From assembly GCA_902984215.1 (NCBI GenBank), contig CADWAF010002274.1, positions 1 to 17,504 on the forward strand: 17,504 nt of DNA, in the 5' to 3' direction. A model generated the notes under the pieces. It had not been told where the DNA came from. It saw only the letters and a program-made list of their open reading frames with translations, and did not search any database. Made by a program: the position numbers and the translations under genes. This DNA is from Willaertia magna (taxonomy: Eukaryota > Heterolobosea > Eutetramitea > Acrasida > Naegleriidae). Below, in pieces: positions 7,133-16,715 of this stretch; position 1 is the stretch's first letter; each line of letters starts with the position of its first letter.

Positions 7133-7867
7133 TTAACACTTCTCCAATGAATTTTCATTAGCTTGTTCACTTGCCTTTGCATTCCAAGTTAATCCAGCCA
7201 TATAATATTCTTTAACATAATTAGCCAACGATTCAATCATTTGTTTCAATTGATTTACAAAATTTTTATGTAATTCACTATTATCACTATTCTTATAAGT
7301 CATTAAAACCTTATTTGTATAAAACTGTGCTGCATTAACCATTTCCTTAACATAACTAACAGGCGTTGGGGAAGTTGGCCATAAAATACATTTCATACCT
7401 TCTTCTAATGCATATAAATGATTATATTGTTCTGATTTAAATTTTTTAAATCTAATATCACCAATTTGAGTTAAAATCTTTGTAATTGGTGTTAAAAGTT
7501 GAACTAATGTTTGATCAGTTGGTTTTTTAAATTTTGTTGAACAAATAATTAATAATTTTAATTGATTCATTGCATCTTGTAATAATTTAATCTTTTTAAT
7601 AAAATTATTATTTATATGAATTTAATAAATTAATAAAATACTTACTACTGGTTCACAATCACCACCAATATTTTGTAAAGTGGTAATTAATGGTTGAAAA
7701 CTTTCATTTAAAAAAGATTGAAAAGCTTCTACTTGAGGAGCATTACTATCATTTACTGTTGTATCAGTAGATGATGATGATTTAGATTTAACAGCACTAC
7801 TTTCGAGACGACTTGTTGTTGATTCTAAACGATCTAATAGAGATGAAAATTGTGAAAGGGTTGACAT
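7133..7867 (-). CDS. Cyclase-associated protein N-terminal (HFCD) domain, stand-alone
   Basis: There are two exons: 7867-7646 and 7591-7133, joined across a 54-nt intron (7592-7645; GTAAGT donor, AAAAAG acceptor, phase 0). The product has 226 residues. Residues about 9-24 (SLLDRLESTTSRLESS) carry the RLE-type repeat typical of the CAP/Srv2 N-terminus. A Ser/Thr-rich linker follows, then the helical folded domain from about residue 46 (VEAFQSFLNESFQPL ... GGDCEPVIKLLQDAMNQLK ... LWPTSPTPVSYVKEM ... AGLTWNAK). In known CAPs this half oligomerises and helps cofilin take apart actin filaments. Full CAPs have about 450-530 residues and add a proline-rich/WH2 linker and a CARP beta-helix domain that recharges actin monomers; both are absent here and a stop closes the frame. 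The start at 7867 was chosen because the CAP homology begins there. Confidence 0.85.
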
Positions 7868-8148
7868 TTTTTTGTTTTTTAAATCTTCAATGGAGATAAT
7901 AAGCTGAAAAGTTGTCAACTTTTTGACAAAAGATAATTGATGGCCGTTTTTCATCATTAAGAAAAATAATATCGGATACACAAAGCTTTGGTGAATAATT
8001 GATTCATTAATATCGGTTTGCAGCATCGGAGGAAGAACAAAAGTTATTATAAAACTATTGTAGCTATAAACATGTTTTTTAGGCTTGAATGAAGCAAGCG
8101 TTAGTATTGAATGCAATGATTGTTAATTCTTCAATTTTTCAAAATAAT

Positions 8149-8406
8149 TTACTTCTTTTTAGAGAATGGGTTCATATCTTTTAAAACTGATTTTAATTCT
8201 TCACCAAAATGTTTTCCGAAATGTTTACTTTTTTCTAAATACTCCGGAGCATTATTTGCAGTTTCTTCAACTTTATTTTCTGCTTTCCTGACCATATTTT
8301 GAAACTTTTGATTATTTGATAGTTTATTTACTATAAAATTATGAAGTTTTGGTGCTAAATGTTTAGAAAATATTTTTTCAAATACTTTAAGGAATGGTCC
8401 AAACAT
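8149..8406 (-). CDS. Small basic amphipathic helical protein, unknown
   Basis: The predicted protein has 85 residues, starting at an ATG preceded by a run of A. It is rich in Lys and Phe and ends in FSKKK. Residues 1-17 (MFGPFLKVFEKIFSKHL) would form a strongly amphipathic helix. The middle (NMVRKAENKVEETANNAPEYLEKS) is helical and charged, and there is no membrane segment or Cys. I do not recognise a family. The basic amphipathic start could be a mitochondrial targeting sequence or a membrane-surface helix; this is inference. It lies only 40 nt downstream of the beta-helix gene stop on the same strand, so its promoter must overlap the 3' end of that gene. Confidence 0.65.
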   Translation of the reverse strand: MFGPFLKVFEKIFSKHLAPKLHNFIVNKLSNNQKFQNMVRKAENKVEETANNAPEYLEKSKHFGKHFGEELKSVLKDMNPFSKKK

Positions 8407-8446
8407 TTTTTTTGTAATGAAAATTTTTACAAAATTAAGAGTTTAT

Positions 8447-11400
8447 TTAAAAGATAATAAAACTAACAATAAGAGATAAAAGTATGACGAATAGCATTGG
8501 TACGTTAGTTGTTGATGCATTGCTTTGATCACTAAGGATAAATTTACTACTCTTCTTTGGTGGAGCTGCGGTTAGTGGTCTTGGAGAGGCTGATGGAATC
8601 CAACCAGGGTTACTGTCATAACCAGTAATATATTGATATGCTCCAACATCCATTCTTTGATTAGATCTTTGCTTACCATTAAAATCTGTATCAACAACAG
8701 CGAAGAAAGTGGTATTCGCAATGTTATAGAGAGCTCCATTCTTTTTAGGATATAAATTATAAGGAACAACTGTTGCATTCTCAAAATCTTCAGTTAAACC
8801 TTTACCTAGTACGGTAAATGGTGCAGATGATGTTCCTCTTACGACATTAATACCATATTTTGTTGAAGGATTTGGTTGATTTTCATAAATAGCAACACCA
8901 TTTTCACAATATAAAGCATTACCAGAAATTACAAGTTGTTTTCCAGTGTTAGTATTATAAGTTCCTAAACAAGCAAAACCAGCATTGACTACTGTATTGT
9001 GAACGATGGAAAGGTCTCTAATTTTACCTTGGTTGACTTGGACTGCAATACCACTTAATCTAGCATTCATTACAATATTATTTCTAATTACAGCTCCTCC
9101 AGTGACTTGAAGACCATTTTCGTTTGTATTCCAAATAATATTTCCTTCAACAATGTTTGGAGCTAACCCTTCATCTGAACTGTACAAAGTGATACCTGGA
9201 TAATTTGTGTCATGAACTACATTGTTACGAATAATGTTATTGTATGAACCTTGTTTTAATTCAATACCGTCACCTTGACCACAGCATGTGTAGGCACAAT
9301 AGTTATTTTCAATAAGAGAGTCACGCATAATACATTGACCATAGTTACATCCTAAATAGAAACATTCTCCAGCATTTCCTCCAGTGTGATGTACTCTTAC
9401 GTTTCTGAATGTAATATCAACATATTCTGCTCCTAATTGATTTGCTGAAATTGCATTCTCTGCTGTGTGGTGAACCTCTAAATCCTCAAACACAGCATGT
9501 TGACATTCGTACAATCTTAAACCAATAGATCCATATCTCAATTCAAATCCTTTAAATGAAGCGTAATACAAACTAAAATTAATAATATTTTGTGATGCAT
9601 CTTTATCTCCTTCTATAATAACTTTTTCTCCTTCGGCTGCCTTAATGGTAATAGGGTGTTTAGGTGTGCCTACTGCCTTAATATTTCTATACCATGAACC
9701 GTGGCCACAAACATTAGTTGTATATGTTCCGTTGTGAATAATTAAAGTATCACCAGGTAGTAGATTTGACATAATTGTCCATAACTTTTCTCTATCACAA
9801 TTCTTATTATTGATTTCTTTGTAGATATGATAAACATTATGAGGGTATTTGGCGTTGTCGTCAGGAATTTCTTGGGTTGGTTTAGACCATGGCCCTGTTA
9901 CAGCAACAGATGTGTAATCATACTTGAAAGAAGGTTTTACAACCCACCCTGGATTCTTTGTGGTGGAATATTGATAAGCACCAACATCAATAACACTCTT
10001 AGATCTTGCTTTTTCGTTAAAGTCAATCAAAGTAGTTGCACTTGAATTACCAGCACCTCTTAAAATACTCTTTGAAGTAGGGTAATAATCTAAACCACCA
10101 GCACTTACAACAAAATCGTCTGTTAGAGAATTTCCTTTTCTCCAATCAGAAATCTTACCGAATATTTGACCAAGATAATAATTGTTTGCAGAATAAAAGG
10201 TTTTTGGTTTGTTATCATTGCTTGCATAATTTTCATAGTAGGCATAATTATTTTCACAATAAAAAGCATTATTTACTACTCTAATATCTCCTGGTGAACC
10301 TTGTAAATCATTCAAACGTAAACAGGCAAATTTAGAATTGATTACAGTATTATGTTCTATGGTAACTCTAGCTGGATATAAGAATCCTCTTTGCACAGCA
10401 ATACCACTAATACCAGCATTAATAACAATGTTATTTCTAACTATTGCTCCTTCTGTAGTTTGAATACCGTTTTCGTTTGTATTCCAAATAATATTTCCTT
10501 CAATAATATTTGGTGGTTTGCCTCTAGTTTCATAAGTTGTAATACCTGGATAATTTGTGTCATGAATTACATTGTTACGAATAATGTTGTTGTAGGAACC
10601 ACTCTTAATTTCAATACCGTCTCCTTGTGTGCAACATGTGTATTCACAAACATTATTTTCAACAATTGAATCGTAGAAAGTACAGGTATCACCAACACAA
10701 CCTAAATAGAAACATTCTCCAGTACCATGTGTGTAGGCAACTCGAATATGTCTTAAAGTAATGTTTTGATAATCACCGCCTCTTTCGTTAAAAGTAACTG
10801 CAGCATCCCACGTATGATGGACATATAAATCCTCAAAAATTGAGTGTTGGGCATTAAATATTCTTAGACCTCTACTTCCATAACGCATTTCAATTCCCCT
10901 CATTACGAAATACATAACCTCCATGTTAATAATATTTTGTGATGCATAGTAATCACCTTCAAAAATTACACGTTCACCTGGATAAGCTGCAACTGTAATT
11001 GGATTAGATGGGCTTCCAAATGCCTTTATCTTAACCAACCACCCAAACTTGTTCTTTACCTGGTATACACCCTCTCTTATTAACAAAGTATCACCAGGTT
11101 GTAATGTATTCATGAAATCAAAGAGTGTACTTGCATTTCTAGGTGTAACTATATAAGTATTTCTACTGTATTTTATGTTATCGTCTGGAACTGGTCTGGC
11201 AGGTTTTGGGCTGGTGGTTTGAGCAGTAGATTGGAATCCATCCTTAAATCCTGGTTTTGGTATAAATCCTGGATTTTTTGATGTTGAATAACCGTATGCA
11301 CCAACATCTACTCTGTTAGGATTTCTTGGTTTATCATTAAAGTCATATGCAACTGTATACTTGGATGATCCTTTACCAATAAGAGCACTTGTAGATGAAG

Positions 11401-12606
11401 GATACACATCATAAGGTAAAGCAGTAACGTTAGCAAAGTCTGACATCGACACTGCTGAATAAGTATTAGTTATTACGGAGTATGCATACCCTGAAAGTAA
11501 ATTGCCTTCATAAATTCCTTGTTTTAACGGTCCACTTTCCCACATTGCCTTACCTCCTTCACAATTAAAAACATTGTTTGCATAAATTAGATTATTATCT
11601 GTTGAAACAGTAGAAGTTGCTGAGGTGGATAAACAAGCACCTTTTGCACCAACAACGGTATTATGCATTAAGGTAACGTTAACCACATTTCCTTGGTTTG
11701 GATAAAGTGCAATACCATGTCCTTGTGAAGCTAAAACAACATTATTTCTAACGATAGCATTTGCTGTAATTTGGATACCATTGTCCATAGAATTCCAAAT
11801 TAAATTTCCTTCAACAATGTTAGGAATACCATTATCAGCACCGTAAACAAATATACCTGGATAATGTACGTCATGAATTACATTGTGACGAATAACGTTA
11901 TTATATGAACCTCTTTTAACCTCAATACCATCACCTTGTTCACAACAAGTGTCATAACACCAATTATATTCAATTAAAGAGTTTGTTAATCTACATGAAT
12001 CTGAATTGCAACCTAAATAAAAACATTCTCCTGTTCCATGTGTACCATGTATTTGTACATGACGAATCGTAACATTATCATAAGTAACACCAGCATCATT
12101 CATTGCTACACCTACGTCTGAGGTATCATGAATATGTAAATCCTCTAAAACTACATTTTCTGCGCCTTGGAATCTTAAACCTCTACTACCATAACGAAAT
12201 TCAATACCCTTTAAAACAAAGTTCTTTACGTCCAAGTTTAAAATATTTTGAGAAGCACCAGTATCTCCTATTGTCATTCAATAAACGTTGATTTAAGCGT
12301 TTTAGAGCTAGGGGTTATATACTTACCATCAATAACAACCTTTTCGCCTGTTGCTGCTCTAACAATAATAGGTTGATCTACTGTACCGTACTTTTGAATA
12401 TTTCTCCAGTATGTGTTTGCTCCATAAGTGCTGTATATACCTGCCTTAATAACTAATTCATCTCCACTTTGCAGAGCAGACATTGCACTCCATAATTCAT
12501 CTGAAGTTGTAGCAGTGTATTGCTTTGCTCTTGCACCACTCAGATGAAAGGAAAGGAATAAGATGCTTAACAATATAAATACTGGAACAATTGTTAAACA
12601 CTTCAT
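8447..12606 (-). CDS. Secreted, probably GPI-anchored triple right-handed beta-helix protein
   Basis: There are two exons: 12606-12327 and 12267-8447, joined across a 59-nt intron (12268-12326, GTAAGT...ATAG). The join rebuilds VVIDGDTGASQN, matching the same spot in the other two units. The product has 1366 residues. A signal peptide covers about residues 1-27 (MKCLTIVPVFILL...GARA). Three homologous beta-helix units follow, about residues 28-428, 463-866 and 903-1316. Each has a GD-LxIxxGxY start, an ASQNI-N segment, a Cys-rich GECFYLGC ... CC-QGDGIE ... SYNN-IRxNVxHD core and a DFN-K...DVGAY end. Proline-rich PDDN linkers join them. The C-terminus has Ser/Asn/Ala residues then a hydrophobic tail (MLFVILLSLIVSFIIF) with no cytoplasmic part, typical of a GPI signal. 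Such folds occur in polysaccharide lyases and in adhesins; I see no proven catalytic site. The ATG at 12606 follows AAAAAA; an in-frame ATG at 12660 would only lengthen the signal peptide's N-region. Confidence 0.9.
8600..9838 (-). repeat. Beta-helix unit 3
   Basis: This is the third homologous unit of the beta-helix protein, from NVYHIYKEINNKNC to DSNPGW. It has two extra Cys near its start (NKNCDREK and NVCGHG) that the other units lack. It shares a 34-nt identical stretch with unit 2 (9117-9150 and 10470-10503). Confidence 0.75.
9950..11161 (-). repeat. Beta-helix unit 2
   Basis: This is the second homologous unit, from NTYIVTPRNASTLFDF to TKNPGW. The Cys pattern of the core (GECFYLGC, then C-x-x-TCC-QGDGIE) is identical to units 1 and 3. 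Confidence 0.75.
11264..12525 (-). repeat. Beta-helix unit 1 (interrupted by the intron)
   Basis: This is the first homologous unit, from KQYTATTSDELW to SKNPGF. It is the only unit with an intron, which falls in the Gly codon of the conserved EG-D/DG-D spot between the E-V-I strand and ASQN. Confidence 0.75.
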
Positions 12607-12916
12607 TTTTTTGGGATGGGTGATGCTTAGTTCTGGTTTTTGGGTTGGTTCTTTTATCATTTTGGACTGCACGTTGGTTCGGTTGGAGCCTTTTTACCCA
12701 AAAAAACCCAGCTGTTAGGTGCTTACTGTGCGTTTAACTGTTCGCAAGGGTTGCGGGTGCAGTAAATGCTTTAATTGCTGGAAACGATTTTCGGTTTGTA
12801 GGTAAGTTTCCACACCAGCCTCTAACAAAAACTACCTCGCCCAAAGTGCCCAGATGAAAATTAATTATTTATTCCTTATTATCGCTCTTTTATTAAGGTA
12901 GGTTACACACAATACT
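12607..12916. promoter_or_regulatory. Intergenic region upstream of the beta-helix gene
   Basis: These 310 nt lie between the HAM1-like gene stop and the beta-helix start codon, both on the minus strand. Positions 12670-12850 are visibly richer in G and C than other gaps in the window, with short inverted pairs (TTACTG/CAGTAA around 12722 and 12760; GGAAAC/GTTTCC around 12780 and 12808). It must hold the end of one gene and the promoter and 5' UTR of the other. No specific site is identified. Confidence 0.35.
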
Positions 12917-15019
12917 TTATTCCATTATTTGATTGTAAGTTTGAGTAACTTTTTCTGTTAAGTTACCACTTTGTTTCTTTGCTTGGTCAATAAGTAGATT
13001 AAGTCTATCAAAGAAATCATCATAATTGCTTTGCATGAAACTGGAGAGAGCAAACTTTAATCTTCTTCTCAACATGTTTCCTAAAATTGGGGATAAGAAA
13101 GACAATAAAAATTGGTGATTTTCTGCTTCCTTAAATGTAATGTTAACATCATCAATATCTACATTTAATCCCTCATTAAAGAATAAATGATTTTGTGAAG
13201 TATCTACACCAATTCTTAAATGTATACTAATACCAAGATCGCCAGTGTCTACATCCATCTTACCTCTATCACTAATTGCTGGGAAGCTAAAGCGTTGGAA
13301 TGAGAAATTGACATCATAGAAGTTGAGTTGAATTCCACTTAAATGGAAGACAAGAATTGATTTGATACGTGTCAAATTTTCAGCTAACTCTTCATCTGAA
13401 TAGTTCAAGTTAGCAACTGAACGACCTGTCATTCTAATTTGTGATGGTAAAATATCCTTTGCCACTAATTTTATACCAGATAAATTATATTCAATTGATT
13501 CATCCTTATAATTAATCTCAATATCAGTCAACTTATTGATATTTTCTCTAAGATAATTTAATACCATTATTCTTAATTGATCTAAAGTATCTGTTTTAAT
13601 TTGGAAATTACCATATTTATCTAAGAATAAATCCGAAATTAATTGTCTTGACTGTTCTGATAATTCTTGTGTTAATTCATCTTTCTTCAATTCATTAACA
13701 ATACGTGAACAAACATCTGTAAATCTATTAATTGGTTCCATTTCAGATTTTTCTTTTGCCTTTTCTCTAAATCTTCTTACTCTATCTTTAATTTTTTGTT
13801 TTTCACTATCATCCTTCATTAAGGCAGGATTATCAATAAATCTTCTAATATCCTTTTGACTGTCACTTAATAATTTATTTAATTCCTTATCCTTTTGGAA
13901 GGCATTATATATATCTTTAAGAGATTTCTTTAAATCATTTACAATATCTTTATCATTAGTCCAATTAACTAATAGAGTTTGTAAATCATCAATCATTCCA
14001 TTAAAATCTTCATCATTACGAAGAGTTGAAGATAAATCTTCCTTTTGATGTTCTAAATGTTCAACAAAGAATTGTTTAAATTGATCAAATAAATTGAAAA
14101 ATCCAAATACTGCTCTTCTATAATTTGGATTTGAATGTAATGAATTAACAATAGAATCCAATCTATCAACTAATTTATCAACAATTTGGTTCATTTCTTG
14201 TTCTGATAATTGAACTTGCTTTTCTTGTTCTTCGTTAATGGATTGTTGTAACTTTTCCTCACTTGCAACAACTACTTCTGGTCTATTGGTAACGATCTTT
14301 GTACCACCTTGTTCTTCAACTTTTAATGTAGAAAGTAAAGGCTTGTCCCAAGCAGATTTAACTTCTTTGGATGGTCCTGGTACATGAGCTTCACCTTCTC
14401 CAGCTAAGTTATCCTTTGGCTTTTCTCCTATTAGAGTTTCAGCTGTTTGGTTAATCAATTCAGTTCCCTTAATTTCAGCACTTCTTAAATTACTTTTCAA
14501 TAATTGTTGTAAGTACTCAAAACAATCCAACATAACAAGCCTAAAATCATTAGATCTTATAATTTGAAAAGTAAAATTCTTCAAGCCTTGAACAGCAACA
14601 TAAAAGTCATCTTTAGCATTCTTAGTAACAATAGTAGAACTAGTTTGTTCATTCCATTCCTTCTGAACATCTTCCTTAACATTCTCACTAACCTCTTCTC
14701 CAAACTTCTTAATAAAATTATTAAAATGCTTTAAAAAATTTTGTAGACTTTCATCCTCATTTTTCTCTAAAATTAATTGCTTTAATAAATCTAATAATTT
14801 AGCGGCACGATCTTGAAGTTGTTGACCACTACTACTTTTCTCTAATTCAAGTGACTGGATTGCTTCTTTTGTTGATTCTATACCTTGAACGATTTGTTCA
14901 TTGCTTGGAAGTTCACCTTGACCTAAAGATTTAATTGCCTCAGTTGTTTGATTGATTGTTTTATTACTGATGGATAGTTGTGCGTTTTCACCTGTTGGTT
15001 TTAATGTAATTTCTACCAT
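12917..15019 (-). CDS. HAM1-like / TULIP-type lipid-binding protein
   Basis: The predicted protein has 700 residues from the ATG at 15019, the first ATG in the frame. Residues 1-490 are almost wholly helical and charged, with coiled-coil-like stretches and two similar helical modules (about residues 140-180 and 280-325). Residues about 498-650 are strand-rich: INYKDESIEYNLSGIKLVAKDILP, then LNFYDVNFSFQRFSFPAISDRGKMDV, then LGISIHLRIGVD and VDIDDVNITF. A hydrophobic LSFLSPILGNMLRRRLKFAL helix follows. This resembles the fungal HAM1-like proteins (DUF4449/HAM1 C-terminal region), whose beta part is akin to BPI/TULIP lipid-binding folds. There is no signal peptide or membrane span, so I expect it in the cytosol. 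Lipid transfer or membrane contact is an inference. It is divergent from the sirtuin gene. Confidence 0.7.
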   Translation of the reverse strand: MVEITLKPTGENAQLSISNKTINQTTEAIKSLGQGELPSNEQIVQGIESTKEAIQSLELEKSSSGQQLQDRAAKLLDLLKQLILEKNEDESLQNFLKHFNNFIKKFGEEVSENVKEDVQKEWNEQTSSTIVTKNAKDDFYVAVQGLKNFTFQIIRSNDFRLVMLDCFEYLQQLLKSNLRSAEIKGTELINQTAETLIGEKPKDNLAGEGEAHVPGPSKEVKSAWDKPLLSTLKVEEQGGTKIVTNRPEVVVASEEKLQQSINEEQEKQVQLSEQEMNQIVDKLVDRLDSIVNSLHSNPNYRRAVFGFFNLFDQFKQFFVEHLEHQKEDLSSTLRNDEDFNGMIDDLQTLLVNWTNDKDIVNDLKKSLKDIYNAFQKDKELNKLLSDSQKDIRRFIDNPALMKDDSEKQKIKDRVRRFREKAKEKSEMEPINRFTDVCSRIVNELKKDELTQELSEQSRQLISDLFLDKYGNFQIKTDTLDQLRIMVLNYLRENINKLTDIEINYKDESIEYNLSGIKLVAKDILPSQIRMTGRSVANLNYSDEELAENLTRIKSILVFHLSGIQLNFYDVNFSFQRFSFPAISDRGKMDVDTGDLGISIHLRIGVDTSQNHLFFNEGLNVDIDDVNITFKEAENHQFLLSFLSPILGNMLRRRLKFALSSFMQSNYDDFFDRLNLLIDQAKKQSGNLTEKVTQTYNQIME

Positions 15020-15488
15020 TATTGTTGTTCTGTTTGTTTTTTTTGTGATAATCAAAGTGTTTTGTTTGTTTTAAATTAATTTGCTTTACTTATATTGGAC
15101 ATTAATTATATTTTTCGATTTTGTATAAGTATTATTATTAGCTTTTTATTATTATCGACCATCCACTGTGATTTGTTGTAAAATGTAAAATGGCTTAGAA
15201 TATATGTTCAATATACTTTTTAATCTATTTTCCAATTTTAGAAATGATCACATTATAGGTAAATAATAATCCTCGTAACTGTTATGTAATTACAACACAA
15301 CAATAAATTTCCTGTTCATGTTAAATAACATTACAATAAAAATCAATGAAATTCTTTGTTATTAGTGAACTAAGAACCGATAAAGATATTCATTTGAAAA
15401 AACTATCAAACAGCAAACTTCACTATTAAAAAATAGCAATACCATTCAATACGCCATTTACAAACAATTATTGGTAACTAGTTTTCTA
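15020..15488. promoter_or_regulatory. Divergent intergenic region (HAM1-like / sirtuin)
   Basis: This 469-nt gap separates two divergent start codons. It is AT-rich and I see no further gene, RNA or strong repeat in it. It presumably holds both promoters and 5' UTRs. Confidence 0.35.
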
Positions 15489-16578
15489 ATGGGAAATTCA
15501 ATAGAAAAATGTATGACTAGCATTGTCATTTCCGAAGATAGCAATAAAGAAGAAGAACAAAAAGAAGAAATGAAAAAATGTGTTAAACAAATAGCTTCCG
15601 TTATCCAATCACTTCCAAAGGAAAGTGTCATTGCAATTACAGGAGCTGGAATATCTACTTCAGTAAGTAATACTAATCTTTTTTTTACATTTATAAATTA
15701 AATTTTAAAGGCTGGCATTCCAGGTAAGTTAATTTTTTTTTTAAAAATTTTTAATTTTTTTATTTAATTAAGATTTTCGTTCCAACACTGGGGTATTTGC
15801 CACGATACCACAAAAATATAATTTACCTAATCCCCAAAGTTTATTTGATATTGATTATTTTGTGGAAAATCCAAAACCATTCTTTGAATTGAGTAAAGAT
15901 TTTATTTTAAGTCATAATCAATATAAACCGACGAAAGCTCATTATTTTTTAACACTTTTACAACAGAAAGGTTTATTAAAAAGAGTTTATACACAAAATA
16001 TTGATGGTTTAGATTTAAAAGCAGGTATTTTAGATGAAAAATTGGTAATGTGTCACGGATCTTATGAAAGTGGTACTTGTTTATCTTGTACAAATAAATT
16101 TACTAAAGATTGGATGATAAACCAAATAAAATCAATAACTACCTTAGAAGATTGTGTATTAAGATGTGACAATTGTAAAACTGGAATTGTAAAACCAGAT
16201 ATTGTATTTTATGGTGAAGAATTACCTGACAAATACTTTAAATGTCACAAATCTGATTTTCATGGAGAGGCAAAAAGGAATTGTAAATTTCTATTGGTAA
16301 TTGGAACGAGTTTACAAGTTGCACCAGTTTCAACTTTAGTTGAAAATGTTTATGTTTATACTCATCGTTTATTAGTAAATAGAGAGAAATGTGGTACTTT
16401 TAAGAAAATTTCTGATTGTTCTTTGGAAATAATTAGTACAAAGAATGAAGTGGAGGAAAGTTATTTTGATTTCTTTATGGGTGAACCTTATATTAATTCG
16501 ATAGATGAAGCTATTGAAATGTTATGTGAAGAATTAAACTGGGAAGAAGAATTAAAAGAAATTGTAAATTCTCTTTAG
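15489..16578 (+). CDS. Sirtuin, NAD-dependent protein deacetylase (SIRT1/SIRT2-type)
   Basis: There are three exons: 15489-15662, 15711-15723 (13 nt) and 15773-16578. The introns are 48 and 49 nt with GTAAGT donors. The product has 330 residues. Joining the exons rebuilds the NAD-binding motif GAGISTSAGIPDFRS (residues 52-66). Also present are TQNIDGL (136-142), the catalytic His157 in CHGS, the zinc Cys pairs CLSC (165/168) and CDNC (194/197), IVFYGEELP (about 206-214) and GTSLQVAPVSTLV (240-252). All residues for NAD-dependent lysine deacylation are there, and the motif forms fit class I sirtuins. The start at 15489 (MGNSIEKC) is the first ATG; the short acidic N-terminal extension is unlike a mitochondrial presequence. 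Likely substrates are histones or tubulin, by family only. An acidic frame just after the stop could be an alternative C-terminus (see findings). Confidence 0.93.
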
Positions 16579-16715
16579 TTTTATTACAATAGTGCGTAAT
16601 CGTTAGGAGAAGAAATTTAAAATATGAAGAAGAAATAAAAACTGAGGAAGAAGATAGTGAAGAACAATTTATAAAAATATTTACACAAATTATTTTTCTT
16701 TTGATCAATAATTAT

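Noticed and set aside
7868..8116. N-terminal extension of the CAP-domain protein
   Set aside because: The frame is open upstream of 7867, but the residues do not resemble CAP; homology begins at the ATG at 7867, so this is more likely promoter and 5' UTR.
9827..10669. Plus-strand open frames at 9827-10045 and 10391-10669
   Set aside because: They are antisense to the beta-helix gene and arise from its repeated codons; the minus-strand protein is strongly supported.
12607..12660. Earlier ATG (12660) for the beta-helix protein
   Set aside because: It would put 18 charged residues before the signal peptide; the ATG at 12606 follows seven A residues and gives a normal signal peptide.
15902..16093. 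Minus-strand open frame within the sirtuin gene
   Set aside because: It is a shadow of the sirtuin third exon, which carries all the catalytic and zinc motifs.
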